DNA of 64,000 nt from Archangium violaceum (GTDB taxonomy: Bacteria > Myxococcota > Myxococcia > Myxococcales > Myxococcaceae). The notes under the pieces are model-generated. The model was given only the letters and a program-made list of their open reading frames with translations, did no database searches and was not told the origin of the DNA. Of this stretch, positions 34,253 through 42,983 are shown piece by piece (the stretch's first letter is position 1; each line of letters begins with the position of its first letter). The position numbers were made by a program, and so were the translations under genes. The stretch lies in assembly GCF_016887565.1 (NCBI RefSeq), contig NZ_CP069396.1, positions 2,073,001 to 2,137,000 on the forward strand, in the 5' to 3' direction.

Positions 34253-37183
34253 TCAGGGCCCCTTGTTCGAGGAGCCCTGAGTGTGCCTGGGTGCGTGGGT
34301 GGGCTCGAGCCTCCGCAGCCCCTCGATGGGGAACTCCTGGAGGACGGTGATGGTGGTCGGGACGGTGAACTCCCAGGGCTCGCTCATGGGGCGCACCTCG
34401 CTCGCGCCCGGGCCGAGCTTCTTGAGCTCGTTGGCGAGCGCGAGGTCGGACTCGTGCACCGCCACCCGGTCCGCGCGCCCTTCCCAGAGCATGCCCGAGG
34501 CGAGGAAGAACAGGACGGAGAGGGCCTCGGGCGGTGTGACGGGGATGAGCAGGCGCGCGTAGGCGGCCTCGAGGAAGTCGAGGAAGCGCTCGTCTCCCGC
34601 GGACATGAGCGAGGTCCGGGTGCGCCGTGCCCCTCGTCCCCGGGGGGACATGATGAAGCTGTAGCTGCTCTCGTCCCACTCGAAGGCCCGCTCGAAGAAC
34701 TGGAGGTAGCGGGGATAGGCGATGTCCAGCTCGCTCGGGATACCCGGCGGTGGGGAGCCGCCGGGCTCGCCGACGTGCTCCTGGAGGGTCTGGAACAGGA
34801 GATCGAACGACTTGCGCTTGAGCTCCTTGCGCTCGGTGGTGCGGTAGTTCTGGCGCGAGTGGGGCGCCTCCTCGGGGGGCATGCCACCGCGAGGCAGCCC
34901 CTCATAGGCGGAGAGCTGCGCGGCGTAGGACTGGTGGATGGCGCGGAACGTCTCCAGGCGCCACTCGTCCATCAGCCCGCGGCTCGGTGCCGCCTCGAGC
35001 TCCACCGTGAGCTGGGCGGGCTCGAGGTCCACGGGCGGCGAGGCCAGCGGCCCGGAGGTGAGGAGCAGCACCTGCACCGTTCCCTCGTCCTGGTTCATCT
35101 TCACCGTCACCAGGTCGGTGGCGGTGGCCTGGAGGGAGACCCGGGCCTGCCCGACGAGCCCCTCGAGCTGGAAGGGTTCCTGGCCCGGCGGCAGCACGTA
35201 GCCGACCCGGGCCGTGGTGGCCTGGTAGCCCTTGGGCAGCGAGAGCGCGAGCACCTGTCCGCTCCGGACGAGTCCCGTCACCACGTGCCTCGGGTCCGGA
35301 GGCATGCGCAGGTCCTCGCTCGGGTAGCGCGCGGCCAGCATCGGGAAGCCCTGGGGCGTGATGTCCTCGAAGGACTCGATGCCGAGCGCCGCGGGGGGCA
35401 CGGGAGGCGTCGAGTTCCCGGGGAGATCATCCTCCTCGGCGAGGTAGTTCTCGGCGGGCGAGGGGACGAGGAACTCCAGCACCATGCGGTTGCCGTAGTT
35501 GACCACGCAGGCGCGGTGGACCTCGTTGAGCCAGCGGTAGACGCCGTGCCGGCCATGCGCATTGCCCGTGTTGTCGAGGACGCTGGTGGTGGCCTCCACG
35601 CTCTCGCGGGTGGTGCTGGTGCGCCGGGCCTCCAGCACCTGGCGGGTGATGCGCTCGCTGGCCTTCTCGAGGACGCTCTTGGCGAAGCGCTGCAGGTCGC
35701 TGCGCCCCGGACCCCCACTGCCCGGGGCGGTCTCGACGCTCCAGCTTCCGTTCAGCGTGGCGGTGGTGGGCGGGCCGTAGTTGGTGCTGAAGTCGTTGTA
35801 CGAGGTCTTCTCGATGATGTCCGCGAGGGTGCTCTTCACCTCGCTCGTCAGGGAGGTCGACCCGCCCAACGCCTCGCGTCCGTTGGCGTTCTCGTCGGAG
35901 TGGAGCCGGGTGGAGGTCTGCGTCTCCTGGCTCGTCTTGCGGCGCACCGACTCGCGCCGCTCGCCGGCCATGAGGCTCTCCACGTAGGCCAGGTCGCCCA
36001 GCGCGTAGCCGACGAGCTCCTGCCGCACCATCTGCAGGTCCCCGATGGCGTAGGCGATGATGCGCGAGCCCTCCCGGGGTGGGCTCTCCATGGGGGAGGC
36101 GGCCTCGGGCGGGAGGGGAAAGAGCCGGGCGGGCAGGACGGGCGAGGCGTTGGCGAGTGAGTCCAGCTCCCGCCGCTTGGGTGGCTGGGAGTGCTCGAGG
36201 AGCCAGCGCAGCAGGTGGTCCACCACGAGGTACTTCGCCAGCGTGTCGCGCAGGTGCGGCTGGTAGCCGAGCTCGATGACGAGGGCGAAGTAGCTCTGCC
36301 AGAGGTTGACCAGGACCGAGGTGTAGGCCTCGGAGTCGAGCTGCTCGCGCAGTTGCTCGGGCGTCGTCTTCAGCAGCTTCCAGAGGAGGGCGATCGTCTC
36401 CTCGGGGGGCAGCTCGCGCGCCGCGTGGAGCAGCTCGGCGAGCGCCGGGTACACGTCGAAAGGGGCGCCGAGCTCCCACGGTTTCGACACGAAGGTGGAG
36501 CCAACGCCGCCCTCGATGTACGAGACGGCGAGCCGCTCCATGCGCTCTCGTGCGTCCACGCCGCCCTGGTCGCGGATGCCGCACAGCTGGATGAGGAACT
36601 CGCCGGAGGGTGGCTGGTCCAGCGGATAGGGGTAGCGGACGAAGTGGAGCTCCAGCTCCGAGGAGGAGGGCTCCGGCCACGTGCGCATGTACACATAGGG
36701 GAAGAGCTCTCCGCCGCGCGTGACCGGCGTGATGATGACGGCGGGGGGCTCCTCGGAGGGCGCCGGGGAGGGGCCCGGTGGAGGAGGCGGCGGGGGGTCG
36801 GGCCACGACGGCGTCGGGGCCGGGGCCGTGAACTCGACCATCCCGCCTGCGTACTCGTGGACATCATGGGAGAAGCCGTAGTCGAGATCCTCGGCCCAGA
36901 CGAGCCATACCCGGCCGTCGTGCTGGCAGCGCAACTTCCCAAGGACCCGGAGCCCACACGGAAAGGTGGTCTCGAAGGCGATGACGTCCGGTGGCTGCCC
37001 ACTCTCCCGCTCGTAGGCGGGTTGGACGGGCTGACCCCGGGAGGAGGGCTGAAGCGTCATCTTCCACGACGCGAGCTGCCTGTCCGGGCCCAACGTGAAT
37101 TCGAAGATGAAGCCGAGACGCCAGCGGCGCCTCTCGAGGTCGGACAGCTCGAGGTGGAAGTGCTTGGGTGGGATGGACCGCAT
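34253..37183 (-). CDS. Unrecognised 976-aa protein of the collar/glycosyltransferase operon
   Basis: I do not recognise this protein. Residues 1-118 are a beta-rich domain (FHLELSDLERRRWRLGFIFEF). Residues 121-147 are a Pro-rich linker. The middle (about 370-560) is helical and polar, with the conserved-looking VGYALGDLAYVESLMAGERRES, probably coiled coil. It is followed by HGVYRWLNEVHRACVVNYGNRMVLEFLVPSPAENYL. The C-terminal third is mixed alpha/beta with a basic patch (RGRGARRTRTS). There is no signal peptide. AGGAG six nt before ATG 37183 fixes the start; the frame upstream is antisense noise. It sits between the 208-aa gene and the collar gene. Size and tight coupling to a collar protein suggest a structural or scaffold role; this is inference. 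Confidence 0.75.
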   Translation of the reverse strand: MRSIPPKHFHLELSDLERRRWRLGFIFEFTLGPDRQLASWKMTLQPSSRGQPVQPAYERESGQPPDVIAFETTFPCGLRVLGKLRCQHDGRVWLVWAEDLDYGFSHDVHEYAGGMVEFTAPAPTPSWPDPPPPPPPGPSPAPSEEPPAVIITPVTRGGELFPYVYMRTWPEPSSSELELHFVRYPYPLDQPPSGEFLIQLCGIRDQGGVDARERMERLAVSYIEGGVGSTFVSKPWELGAPFDVYPALAELLHAARELPPEETIALLWKLLKTTPEQLREQLDSEAYTSVLVNLWQSYFALVIELGYQPHLRDTLAKYLVVDHLLRWLLEHSQPPKRRELDSLANASPVLPARLFPLPPEAASPMESPPREGSRIIAYAIGDLQMVRQELVGYALGDLAYVESLMAGERRESVRRKTSQETQTSTRLHSDENANGREALGGSTSLTSEVKSTLADIIEKTSYNDFSTNYGPPTTATLNGSWSVETAPGSGGPGRSDLQRFAKSVLEKASERITRQVLEARRTSTTRESVEATTSVLDNTGNAHGRHGVYRWLNEVHRACVVNYGNRMVLEFLVPSPAENYLAEEDDLPGNSTPPVPPAALGIESFEDITPQGFPMLAARYPSEDLRMPPDPRHVVTGLVRSGQVLALSLPKGYQATTARVGYVLPPGQEPFQLEGLVGQARVSLQATATDLVTVKMNQDEGTVQVLLLTSGPLASPPVDLEPAQLTVELEAAPSRGLMDEWRLETFRAIHQSYAAQLSAYEGLPRGGMPPEEAPHSRQNYRTTERKELKRKSFDLLFQTLQEHVGEPGGSPPPGIPSELDIAYPRYLQFFERAFEWDESSYSFIMSPRGRGARRTRTSLMSAGDERFLDFLEAAYARLLIPVTPPEALSVLFFLASGMLWEGRADRVAVHESDLALANELKKLGPGASEVRPMSEPWEFTVPTTITVLQEFPIEGLRRLEPTHAPRHTQGSSNKGP

Positions 37184-37287
37184 ACGTGGCTCCTGGAATC
37201 TCCTGGCGCCCGGAGGCGGAGCGCCAAGGGGGCGAGCGCACCTGGGACGGCGGGGGCGCTCACCCCCTGGCGGTGCACGGCGACGGA

Positions 37288-37914
37288 CTACAACCGCGTC
37301 ACGTTCTGGAGCGTGAAGTGGAAGGGCGTGGAGCTGGTGCCGGGGCCACCGCCCGACATCACGATGTCCGCGCTCTTGATGCCCAGCAGCGAAATCTCCG
37401 TGTTGATGTCGGAGATGATCGCCGAGTCCATCACCTTGCCCTGCTGAATCTGCGAGGCCACGCCGATGAAGATGGTCGGCTTGAACTTGAACACGGCCTT
37501 CTGGCCCGGCGCGATGGAGGTCTTGGTGGCGAGCAGCAGGTTGTCGCGGAAGACGTTGGCGTCGATGGCGCCCTGGGGAAGGGCGTTGCGCACCTGCACT
37601 TCCTCGGGGCTGGTGGCCGGCGAGGTGGAGAGCTGGAGCTCGTTGCCGGAGGAGGTGAGCGACATGTCCCAGAGCTCGCCGGGGGACGCGTCGAAGGTCG
37701 GGGTGAAGTTGTTCCAGCTGTCGTTGGCGGACACGTCCAGCGCCAGCGAGTACGTGAACGGGTGGTAGTTGCCGCGCCCGAGGTTCTGGATCACCCGCCA
37801 CGCGATGGACAGCTCGTCGAAGTCCGTCGCCACGTTCTTCTGGAAGATGACGATCTGCGAGTTGTTCTTGTCATTGGACTGGTTGTAGAGCTTGAGGCTG
37901 ACGACCTGCGACAT
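37288..37914 (-). CDS. Unrecognised 208-aa protein, beta-rich
   Basis: A 208-aa protein of unknown function, rich in Ser, Asn, Thr and Val with alternating hydrophobic patterns that suggest an all-beta fold (VVSLKLYNQSNDKNNSQIVIF, KAVFKFKPTIFIGV). It has no signal peptide, no Cys and no transmembrane helix. AGGAG six nt before the ATG at 37914 supports this start. The codon and amino-acid make-up is less GC-rich than neighbours. It is flanked by gaps of 184 nt (upstream, with two stem-loops) and 104 nt (downstream), unlike the 1-nt gaps later in the operon, so it may be expressed at a different level. A subunit-like role is a guess. Confidence 0.7.
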   Translation of the reverse strand: MSQVVSLKLYNQSNDKNNSQIVIFQKNVATDFDELSIAWRVIQNLGRGNYHPFTYSLALDVSANDSWNNFTPTFDASPGELWDMSLTSSGNELQLSTSPATSPEEVQVRNALPQGAIDANVFRDNLLLATKTSIAPGQKAVFKFKPTIFIGVASQIQQGKVMDSAIISDINTEISLLGIKSADIVMSGGGPGTSSTPFHFTLQNVTRL

Positions 37915-37931
37915 GTGTTGCTCCTGGTTGG

Positions 37932-37994
37932 CGAGCCCATGAGGTCGGGCTCGTTGTTTCTGGTATTGAGCAAACGCGGTGCCACGGTACCGCG
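37932..37994 (-). promoter_or_regulatory. Two stem-loops in the leader of the 208-aa protein gene
   Basis: Two inverted repeats lie in the 184-nt gap before the gene. The first is CGAGCCC (37932-37938) with GGGCTCG (37947-37953), a 7-bp stem with an 8-nt loop. The second is CGCGGT (37975-37980) with ACCGCG (37989-37994), a 6-bp stem with an 8-nt loop. No T-tract follows, so RNA processing or mRNA stabilisation is likelier than termination. Confidence 0.4.
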
Positions 37995-38098
37995 CGGTTG
38001 TCTTCACTGGGAGGAGAGCGATTGACGCTTGAGCCGGAGCAAGGAGTGGCTGGCAATGAATTGCTCGCGGCTGGGAGGATGGCAGGATCCTGCCGGGC

Positions 38099-39874
38099 TC
38101 AGCCGACCACCTTGGGAAGGATCGGCTTCTGCTGCATCGGGAGGTACCTCTCGAACGCCGAGCAGAGCGCCATCTCCTCCGCGTTGATGAGCCACTGGAT
38201 CATCTTCGCCTTGTCATCCGCCGCGCCGAGGAGGTCCGTGCTCTGCTTGCGGATGGACGCCGCGAGCATCAGCTCCTTGCCTTTGTACTTCTCCTGGAAG
38301 GCCTCGGCCTCCTGCTTCGTATAGGCCCCACGCGGGTAGCTGAACTTCTTCCCGATCTCCTCCACCAGGTCAGCGGAGACGTCCATGTCCTCCTGTGAGT
38401 CATAGGAGAAGTTGGGATCCTGCGGATAGAACTTCGCGAGCGTCGTGGAGAAGAAGTCCCGGTACCCGTCCAGGAGGCCCTGCGCGAGCTGGAGCACCTG
38501 CTGCTCCGTCCAGGTGCGCAGCTTCACCAGCGCATCGTCGAAGCCGTGGGTGATGACCGAGTGCGCGGCGATCCGCACCAGGTGCGGGGGCGGGTAGCTG
38601 CCACCACTGTTCTCGTGCAGCAGGAGGTAGTGCCGGCTCCTCCTCTCGGCGGCCAGGATGCCCCCTTTGTTGTCCTGGTAGACGGACGGGTACTGATTGC
38701 CGAGCGTCCCCTCGACGTAGCCGTTGTGCCAGTAGGTATCCCCGATGTCGCGCAGGATGATCGCCTTGAGGCGCGTGAGCTTGTTCTGGTCGAAGACGAG
38801 GAGGAAGTTCTGGGCATTGGCCGACTCGTGGATCAGCCCGTACTCGAGGAACAGCTTCGCCTTGGCCCTTCCGACGGGCCTGGCGAAGTTGGTCAACCAG
38901 AACGCGAAGTCCTCCTGGACGTCATCGCTCTGCGAGAACACCTTGTCGCTGTACGGCACGCAGAGCCCGGGGAGGTAGACCTCGCCGTCGCGCATGCAGG
39001 AGAGATCTCTCACCTGGAACCCATCGTAATCGTCGCTATCGGCGATGGGCGCCGTGACCGTCAAGAGCTCGAGCTGCGTGCGGAAGGTGTCATCGACGAA
39101 GTTGTTCTCGTCCGGCTTTCGCAGTGCCTCCACCCGCTTGATGATGGTGGAGCGGGTGATCGCCAGCGCGCTGTTGACCTCGAGCCGGTTCTTCCCGGCG
39201 GGTGCCTCGAACTTGCTGCCGACGTAGGACACGCCCGTCTTGATGGAATAGAGCCTCGACGCGACGTTGTCTCCATTCGCCTGATGGCCGTCGGCGCTGG
39301 TGAACTCGCCGAGGTTCGGTCCGATGACGGTGTAGAAGCGGTTGGTGTCACGGGCGGGGTCGGCCCACTCGTCTTGATTCACACACGCCTGGTTGATGTT
39401 GACGGTGGGACTGCGCTGGTCCTCCCACTTGGGATCCTGCTGTGGCTGGGGGTCCCCATTGGGCACGAGCGCCAGGGAGCTGCGCGAGGCCGTGCTCCAG
39501 CGGCGCATCTTCCAGAACGCATCCAGTTTGACATTCACCCGGGTGCTGTCCACGAGGTTGGGAGAGAGGCTCGAGAACAGCTCGCTGTCTCCCGAGTTGA
39601 AGGGGAAGCGCACGCGCAGGTGCCCCTCCTGTGTGGGTTCGGGCAGGAAGAACGCGTAGAGCCACGGGTGGTCGTCCTTCAACCCGTCGATCATCTGGAC
39701 CCCGAACGTCTCGCGCTCCTTCTCCTCGGCCTCCCAGAGGATGAACTGCTTCTCGGCGTCAGGCTTGGTGTAGGTCGGATCGTTCGCCAGACATTCGTAG
39801 GCGCACCAATCCAACCCCGCCGACGTGCGTAGCTGAGGCAACCATTGCTCGATGTCATCCAGTGTGATGGGCAT
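38099..39874 (-). CDS. Unrecognised 591-aa protein, first gene of the collar/glycosyltransferase operon
   Basis: A 591-aa cytosolic protein without signal or transmembrane segments. One segment near residues 345-385 (YGLIHESANAQNFLLVF, then AIILRDIGDTYWH) resembles the E-A-H-x-Q-N / R-D-F-G signature of IucA/IucC-type siderophore synthetases, which condense carboxylates with amines using ATP. The N-terminal half does not show the rest of that family's motifs, so this is at best a distant relative. The start ATG 39874 has AAGGAG nine nt upstream. It is the first of five co-directional genes. The residue composition (many Asp, Asn, Lys) differs from neighbouring genes and suggests acquisition. 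Confidence 0.72.
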   Translation of the reverse strand: MPITLDDIEQWLPQLRTSAGLDWCAYECLANDPTYTKPDAEKQFILWEAEEKERETFGVQMIDGLKDDHPWLYAFFLPEPTQEGHLRVRFPFNSGDSELFSSLSPNLVDSTRVNVKLDAFWKMRRWSTASRSSLALVPNGDPQPQQDPKWEDQRSPTVNINQACVNQDEWADPARDTNRFYTVIGPNLGEFTSADGHQANGDNVASRLYSIKTGVSYVGSKFEAPAGKNRLEVNSALAITRSTIIKRVEALRKPDENNFVDDTFRTQLELLTVTAPIADSDDYDGFQVRDLSCMRDGEVYLPGLCVPYSDKVFSQSDDVQEDFAFWLTNFARPVGRAKAKLFLEYGLIHESANAQNFLLVFDQNKLTRLKAIILRDIGDTYWHNGYVEGTLGNQYPSVYQDNKGGILAAERRSRHYLLLHENSGGSYPPPHLVRIAAHSVITHGFDDALVKLRTWTEQQVLQLAQGLLDGYRDFFSTTLAKFYPQDPNFSYDSQEDMDVSADLVEEIGKKFSYPRGAYTKQEAEAFQEKYKGKELMLAASIRKQSTDLLGAADDKAKMIQWLINAEEMALCSAFERYLPMQQKPILPKVVG

Positions 39875-40048
39875 GTCCGTGGGCTCCTTGTGGGAGCCCC
39901 TGCGGACAGCAACGCCCGTACCAGCCGCGGACCCCGGGAGGCGGAGTCGCCGCGGACGGCAACATCTTGCCGCTTTCCCGGCCACGAGCCATCCCTTGCC
40001 CGCCAGTTCTTGCCCGGCCTCTCCGTTCTCGAGCCCGGTGGGGCGGAC

Positions 40049-42106
40049 TCAGTTCGTGGCTTCGGTGGGCGCCACGATGTGCTCCCCGTGGGCGTGCTGT
40101 CGCGCGTGGCGCGCGGAGAGGAACCTGCGCACGAGCGCTCGCGTCAGCAGCCCATGGGTCTGGCTCCCCGGTGCTCCCTGCACGGGCAGGGCGTCCACGT
40201 CCTCCTGGTCCATCAGGCGCAGCGCCTGGGCCAGGTCCGTGTCGGGCGTGAGCAGGGGCACCTTGCGCGCGACATCGCTGGCGACGAGCGCCGGGTGCAG
40301 GGCCTCGTCGCGCCAGATCTCCCGGAACTGGTCCACCTGGACGATGCCGTACAGCTTCCCGTCTCCGTCGAGCACGGGCAGCACGCCGCTCTCGGTGGTG
40401 AGCACCTGGTCCATCAGGGGACGCAGATGCATGTCGGCCGGCACGGGCTCCAGCTCACGCATCAGCGCGCGCACCGGGGTGGTGGCCAGCAGCTCCTCGT
40501 CCGTCTGGACCTTGGGCGCCTTGCGCTCGGAGAGGTAGTGGCAGAGCGCCGAGGCGATGGTGCACGTCACCATGAGCGGCAGGATGATGGAGTGATTGCC
40601 GCTCAGCTCGTAGAGCATCATCATCCCGGTGAGCGGCCCGCGGGTGAGCGCGGCCATGGCGCCCCCCATGCCCACCACGGCGTAGGCCCCGCTGGGTCCG
40701 GTGCCGTGGGGGAACAAGTAGTGCACCAGGGTGCCGAAGGCGCCGCCGGCCATGGCCCCCATCACCGCCGAGGGGAAGAAGGTGCCTCCCGAGCCGCCCG
40801 AGCCCAGGGTGATGGCGGTGGCCACCAGCTTCACTCCGCAGGCGGTGACGAGGAAGAAGAAGCCCAGCTGCCCGATGGCGGCCAGGTTGATGTAGTCGTG
40901 CCCGCTGCCCCACACGGTGGGGCTGAGGAAGGCGAGCAGCCCCGCGCACAGCCCGCCGAGGGCCGCGCGCAGCGACAGCGGACGCCCTCCCAGCCACGCC
41001 GACAGCCGCCCCCGCCCCCGCCCGCCGAAGAAGTCCTCCGTGTGGTGCAGCAGCCGCACGAAGGCGTACGCGATGAGCCCGCAGATGAGCCCCAGCACCG
41101 CGTAGAAGACGACCTCGCCGCCGCTCACCAGCTTGTAGTCGAGCCGGTTGATCATCGGCGCCGCCCCCATGGTGCCCCGGCTCACCAGCGTGCCCGCCAC
41201 ACTGGAGAGGATGATGGGCGAGAAGACCTTCAGCTCGAACTCGCGCAGGATGATCTCCATCGCGAAGACGGCTCCGGCGATGGGGGCGTTGAAGGAGGCG
41301 GAGATGCCCGCGCCGGCCCCGCACGCCAGCAGGATGGCCAGCTCGCGCCGGGAGAAGCCCAGCGTGTGGCCCACGGTGCCGGCGAAGGCCGCGCCTCCGT
41401 AGACGATGGGGCCCTCGCGTCCCGCCGAGCCTCCGCTGCCGATGGTGATGGCGCTGGCGATCAGCTTCAGCAGGCCCCGCTCTCCGGACAGCTCCTGGTT
41501 GCTCTTCACCGCGCGCACCACCTCGGGCACGCCGTGGCCATGGATGTCCGGGTAGTCGCGCAGCAGCCGTCCCACCACCAGGCCCCCCAAGGGGGGGGCC
41601 ACGAGGAAGAGCCACCAGGGCAGATGGGGCAGGGTCTCGGTGATGCTGTGGGCGTGGCCGAAGGCGCGGTTGAGCGCGGTGAGCGCCACCAGCGGGTAGT
41701 AGAGGGCGAGCGCGCCCAGCACCAGCAGGGCCAGCAGGCGCAGCCGGCGCTTCACCTCGTCACGAGGGCCACCGGGCTCGATGACGCGCGAGAGCAGCAG
41801 CGCGCCCAGGGCCAGCGGGGCGCCGGTGATGGCGTGCTCGAGGTGCCAGTTCGTCTGGGACAGCGCGTCCCACACGTTGGCCAGCGGATGCGGGCCCGAG
41901 TACCGCGGGTTGCCCAGGCGCGCGATGCTGAAGGAGATGCCGTTCATCACCCCGATGAGGTTGGAGAAGATGCCCGCCGCCAGCCCGCTGTAGAGGCCCA
42001 CCACCGCGCCGGCCACCGGCAGCACCGAGGGGCCCGGGAGGTGGATCCGATTGAGGGTTTGTAGGCAGACCTGCACCAGACGCCGAAGCGGGGGATCACC
42101 ACTCAT
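40049..42106 (-). CDS. ClC-family chloride channel/transporter with C-terminal CBS domains
   Basis: A 685-aa membrane protein. The ClC core (about 25-530) shows the ion-pathway motifs HGHGVPEVV, GSGGSAGREGP (with the gating Glu), FNAPIAGAVFAMEII (containing the proton-glutamate position) and GSGGSGGTFFP. The C-terminal ~130 residues are a CBS pair (VLTTESGVLPVLDGDGKLYGIV and the later DVDALPVQG), which usually bind adenine nucleotides and tune transport. Because both glutamates are kept, a Cl-/H+ antiporter is more likely than a channel. The ATG at 42106 was chosen because the upstream extension lacks membrane-protein character. It is transcribed away from the sigma/anti-sigma pair. Confidence 0.93.
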   Translation of the reverse strand: MSGDPPLRRLVQVCLQTLNRIHLPGPSVLPVAGAVVGLYSGLAAGIFSNLIGVMNGISFSIARLGNPRYSGPHPLANVWDALSQTNWHLEHAITGAPLALGALLLSRVIEPGGPRDEVKRRLRLLALLVLGALALYYPLVALTALNRAFGHAHSITETLPHLPWWLFLVAPPLGGLVVGRLLRDYPDIHGHGVPEVVRAVKSNQELSGERGLLKLIASAITIGSGGSAGREGPIVYGGAAFAGTVGHTLGFSRRELAILLACGAGAGISASFNAPIAGAVFAMEIILREFELKVFSPIILSSVAGTLVSRGTMGAAPMINRLDYKLVSGGEVVFYAVLGLICGLIAYAFVRLLHHTEDFFGGRGRGRLSAWLGGRPLSLRAALGGLCAGLLAFLSPTVWGSGHDYINLAAIGQLGFFFLVTACGVKLVATAITLGSGGSGGTFFPSAVMGAMAGGAFGTLVHYLFPHGTGPSGAYAVVGMGGAMAALTRGPLTGMMMLYELSGNHSIILPLMVTCTIASALCHYLSERKAPKVQTDEELLATTPVRALMRELEPVPADMHLRPLMDQVLTTESGVLPVLDGDGKLYGIVQVDQFREIWRDEALHPALVASDVARKVPLLTPDTDLAQALRLMDQEDVDALPVQGAPGSQTHGLLTRALVRRFLSARHARQHAHGEHIVAPTEATN

Positions 42107-42212
42107 TGGAGCCCATACTAAGCGTCCCCCGCCCGGGAGTTTCAAGGTGCTCGTGGGCTCGACAGTGGGGCTGCATGCGGGAGAGGAGGCGGGGGCCTCC
42201 GTGGCTGGCAGG

Positions 42213-42983
42213 TCAGGGGGCGTGATTCTGGTTGGGGAGACGGGCCCGCACCAGCAGGGCGAGGACTCCCAGCAGCAACCAGGGCCCCACGTGTGAGGTG
42301 ACCAGGTGGGGGGCACTGCCGTCCGAACAGTGCACGTGCAGCAGCAGCAGGCCCACCGCTCCGGCGGAGAGCCCCGCGGCCACTGACCGGGCCGGGTTGT
42401 ACGCCGAGCGCCGCAGCACCACCAGGGCCGCCAGCAGCGGCAGCGCCGACAGCAGCAGGTGCATCCGCATACACCCGATGCTCCCGGCGAGGAAGTCTCT
42501 CACCGCGAGCCCCGAGCCCCCCAGCACCACGGACAGCGCCACCACCGCCGCGCTCGTCCCCACCAGGCCCCAGGCCACCCGCCGTGTCGGCGCCAGTGCC
42601 ACCACCGCTCCACCCACCATCGTCAGCAGCACGAGCACGGCCAGCCCCAGGATCACCCACGGGGACGCCGCATTGCGGAACAGGCCCGCCGGGGTCCGGG
42701 TGAGCCCCAGTGCTCCGAGCACCGTCATCCCCACGTACACGCCCGCCAGCACCAGCACCTCGTGCCACCAGGGGGTCGCCTTGGGGTGGGCCTTCAGCTC
42801 CTCCAGCACCTGCGCGCGTGTCGACTCCAGCGCCGGAGCCTTCAGGGGGGGCGTCATGGCCTCCAGTGCGCCGAAGCCCTCCTGGAGCGCGCGGCACTCG
42901 GCGCACGTGTCCACGTGAGCGGTCAGCTCCGGAGGGAGCGGCTGTCCCAGACTGTCCAGGACGCGTGTGCACTCGGGGGTCAT
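42213..42983 (-). CDS. Zinc-finger membrane anti-sigma factor (NrsF/DUF1109-like)
   Basis: A 256-aa protein. The N-terminal ~45 residues form an anti-sigma zinc-binding motif (HVDTCAECRAL). About six transmembrane helices follow. The last three with IGCMRMHLLL, LLLLHVHCSDG and HVGPWLLLGVLALL match the NrsF/DUF1109 membrane domain. It likely holds the cognate ECF sigma factor at the inner membrane until a signal releases it. Its ATG overlaps the sigma gene's stop codon by 4 nt (42980-42983), a classic coupled sigma/anti-sigma layout. Confidence 0.88.
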   Translation of the reverse strand: MTPECTRVLDSLGQPLPPELTAHVDTCAECRALQEGFGALEAMTPPLKAPALESTRAQVLEELKAHPKATPWWHEVLVLAGVYVGMTVLGALGLTRTPAGLFRNAASPWVILGLAVLVLLTMVGGAVVALAPTRRVAWGLVGTSAAVVALSVVLGGSGLAVRDFLAGSIGCMRMHLLLSALPLLAALVVLRRSAYNPARSVAAGLSAGAVGLLLLHVHCSDGSAPHLVTSHVGPWLLLGVLALLVRARLPNQNHAP

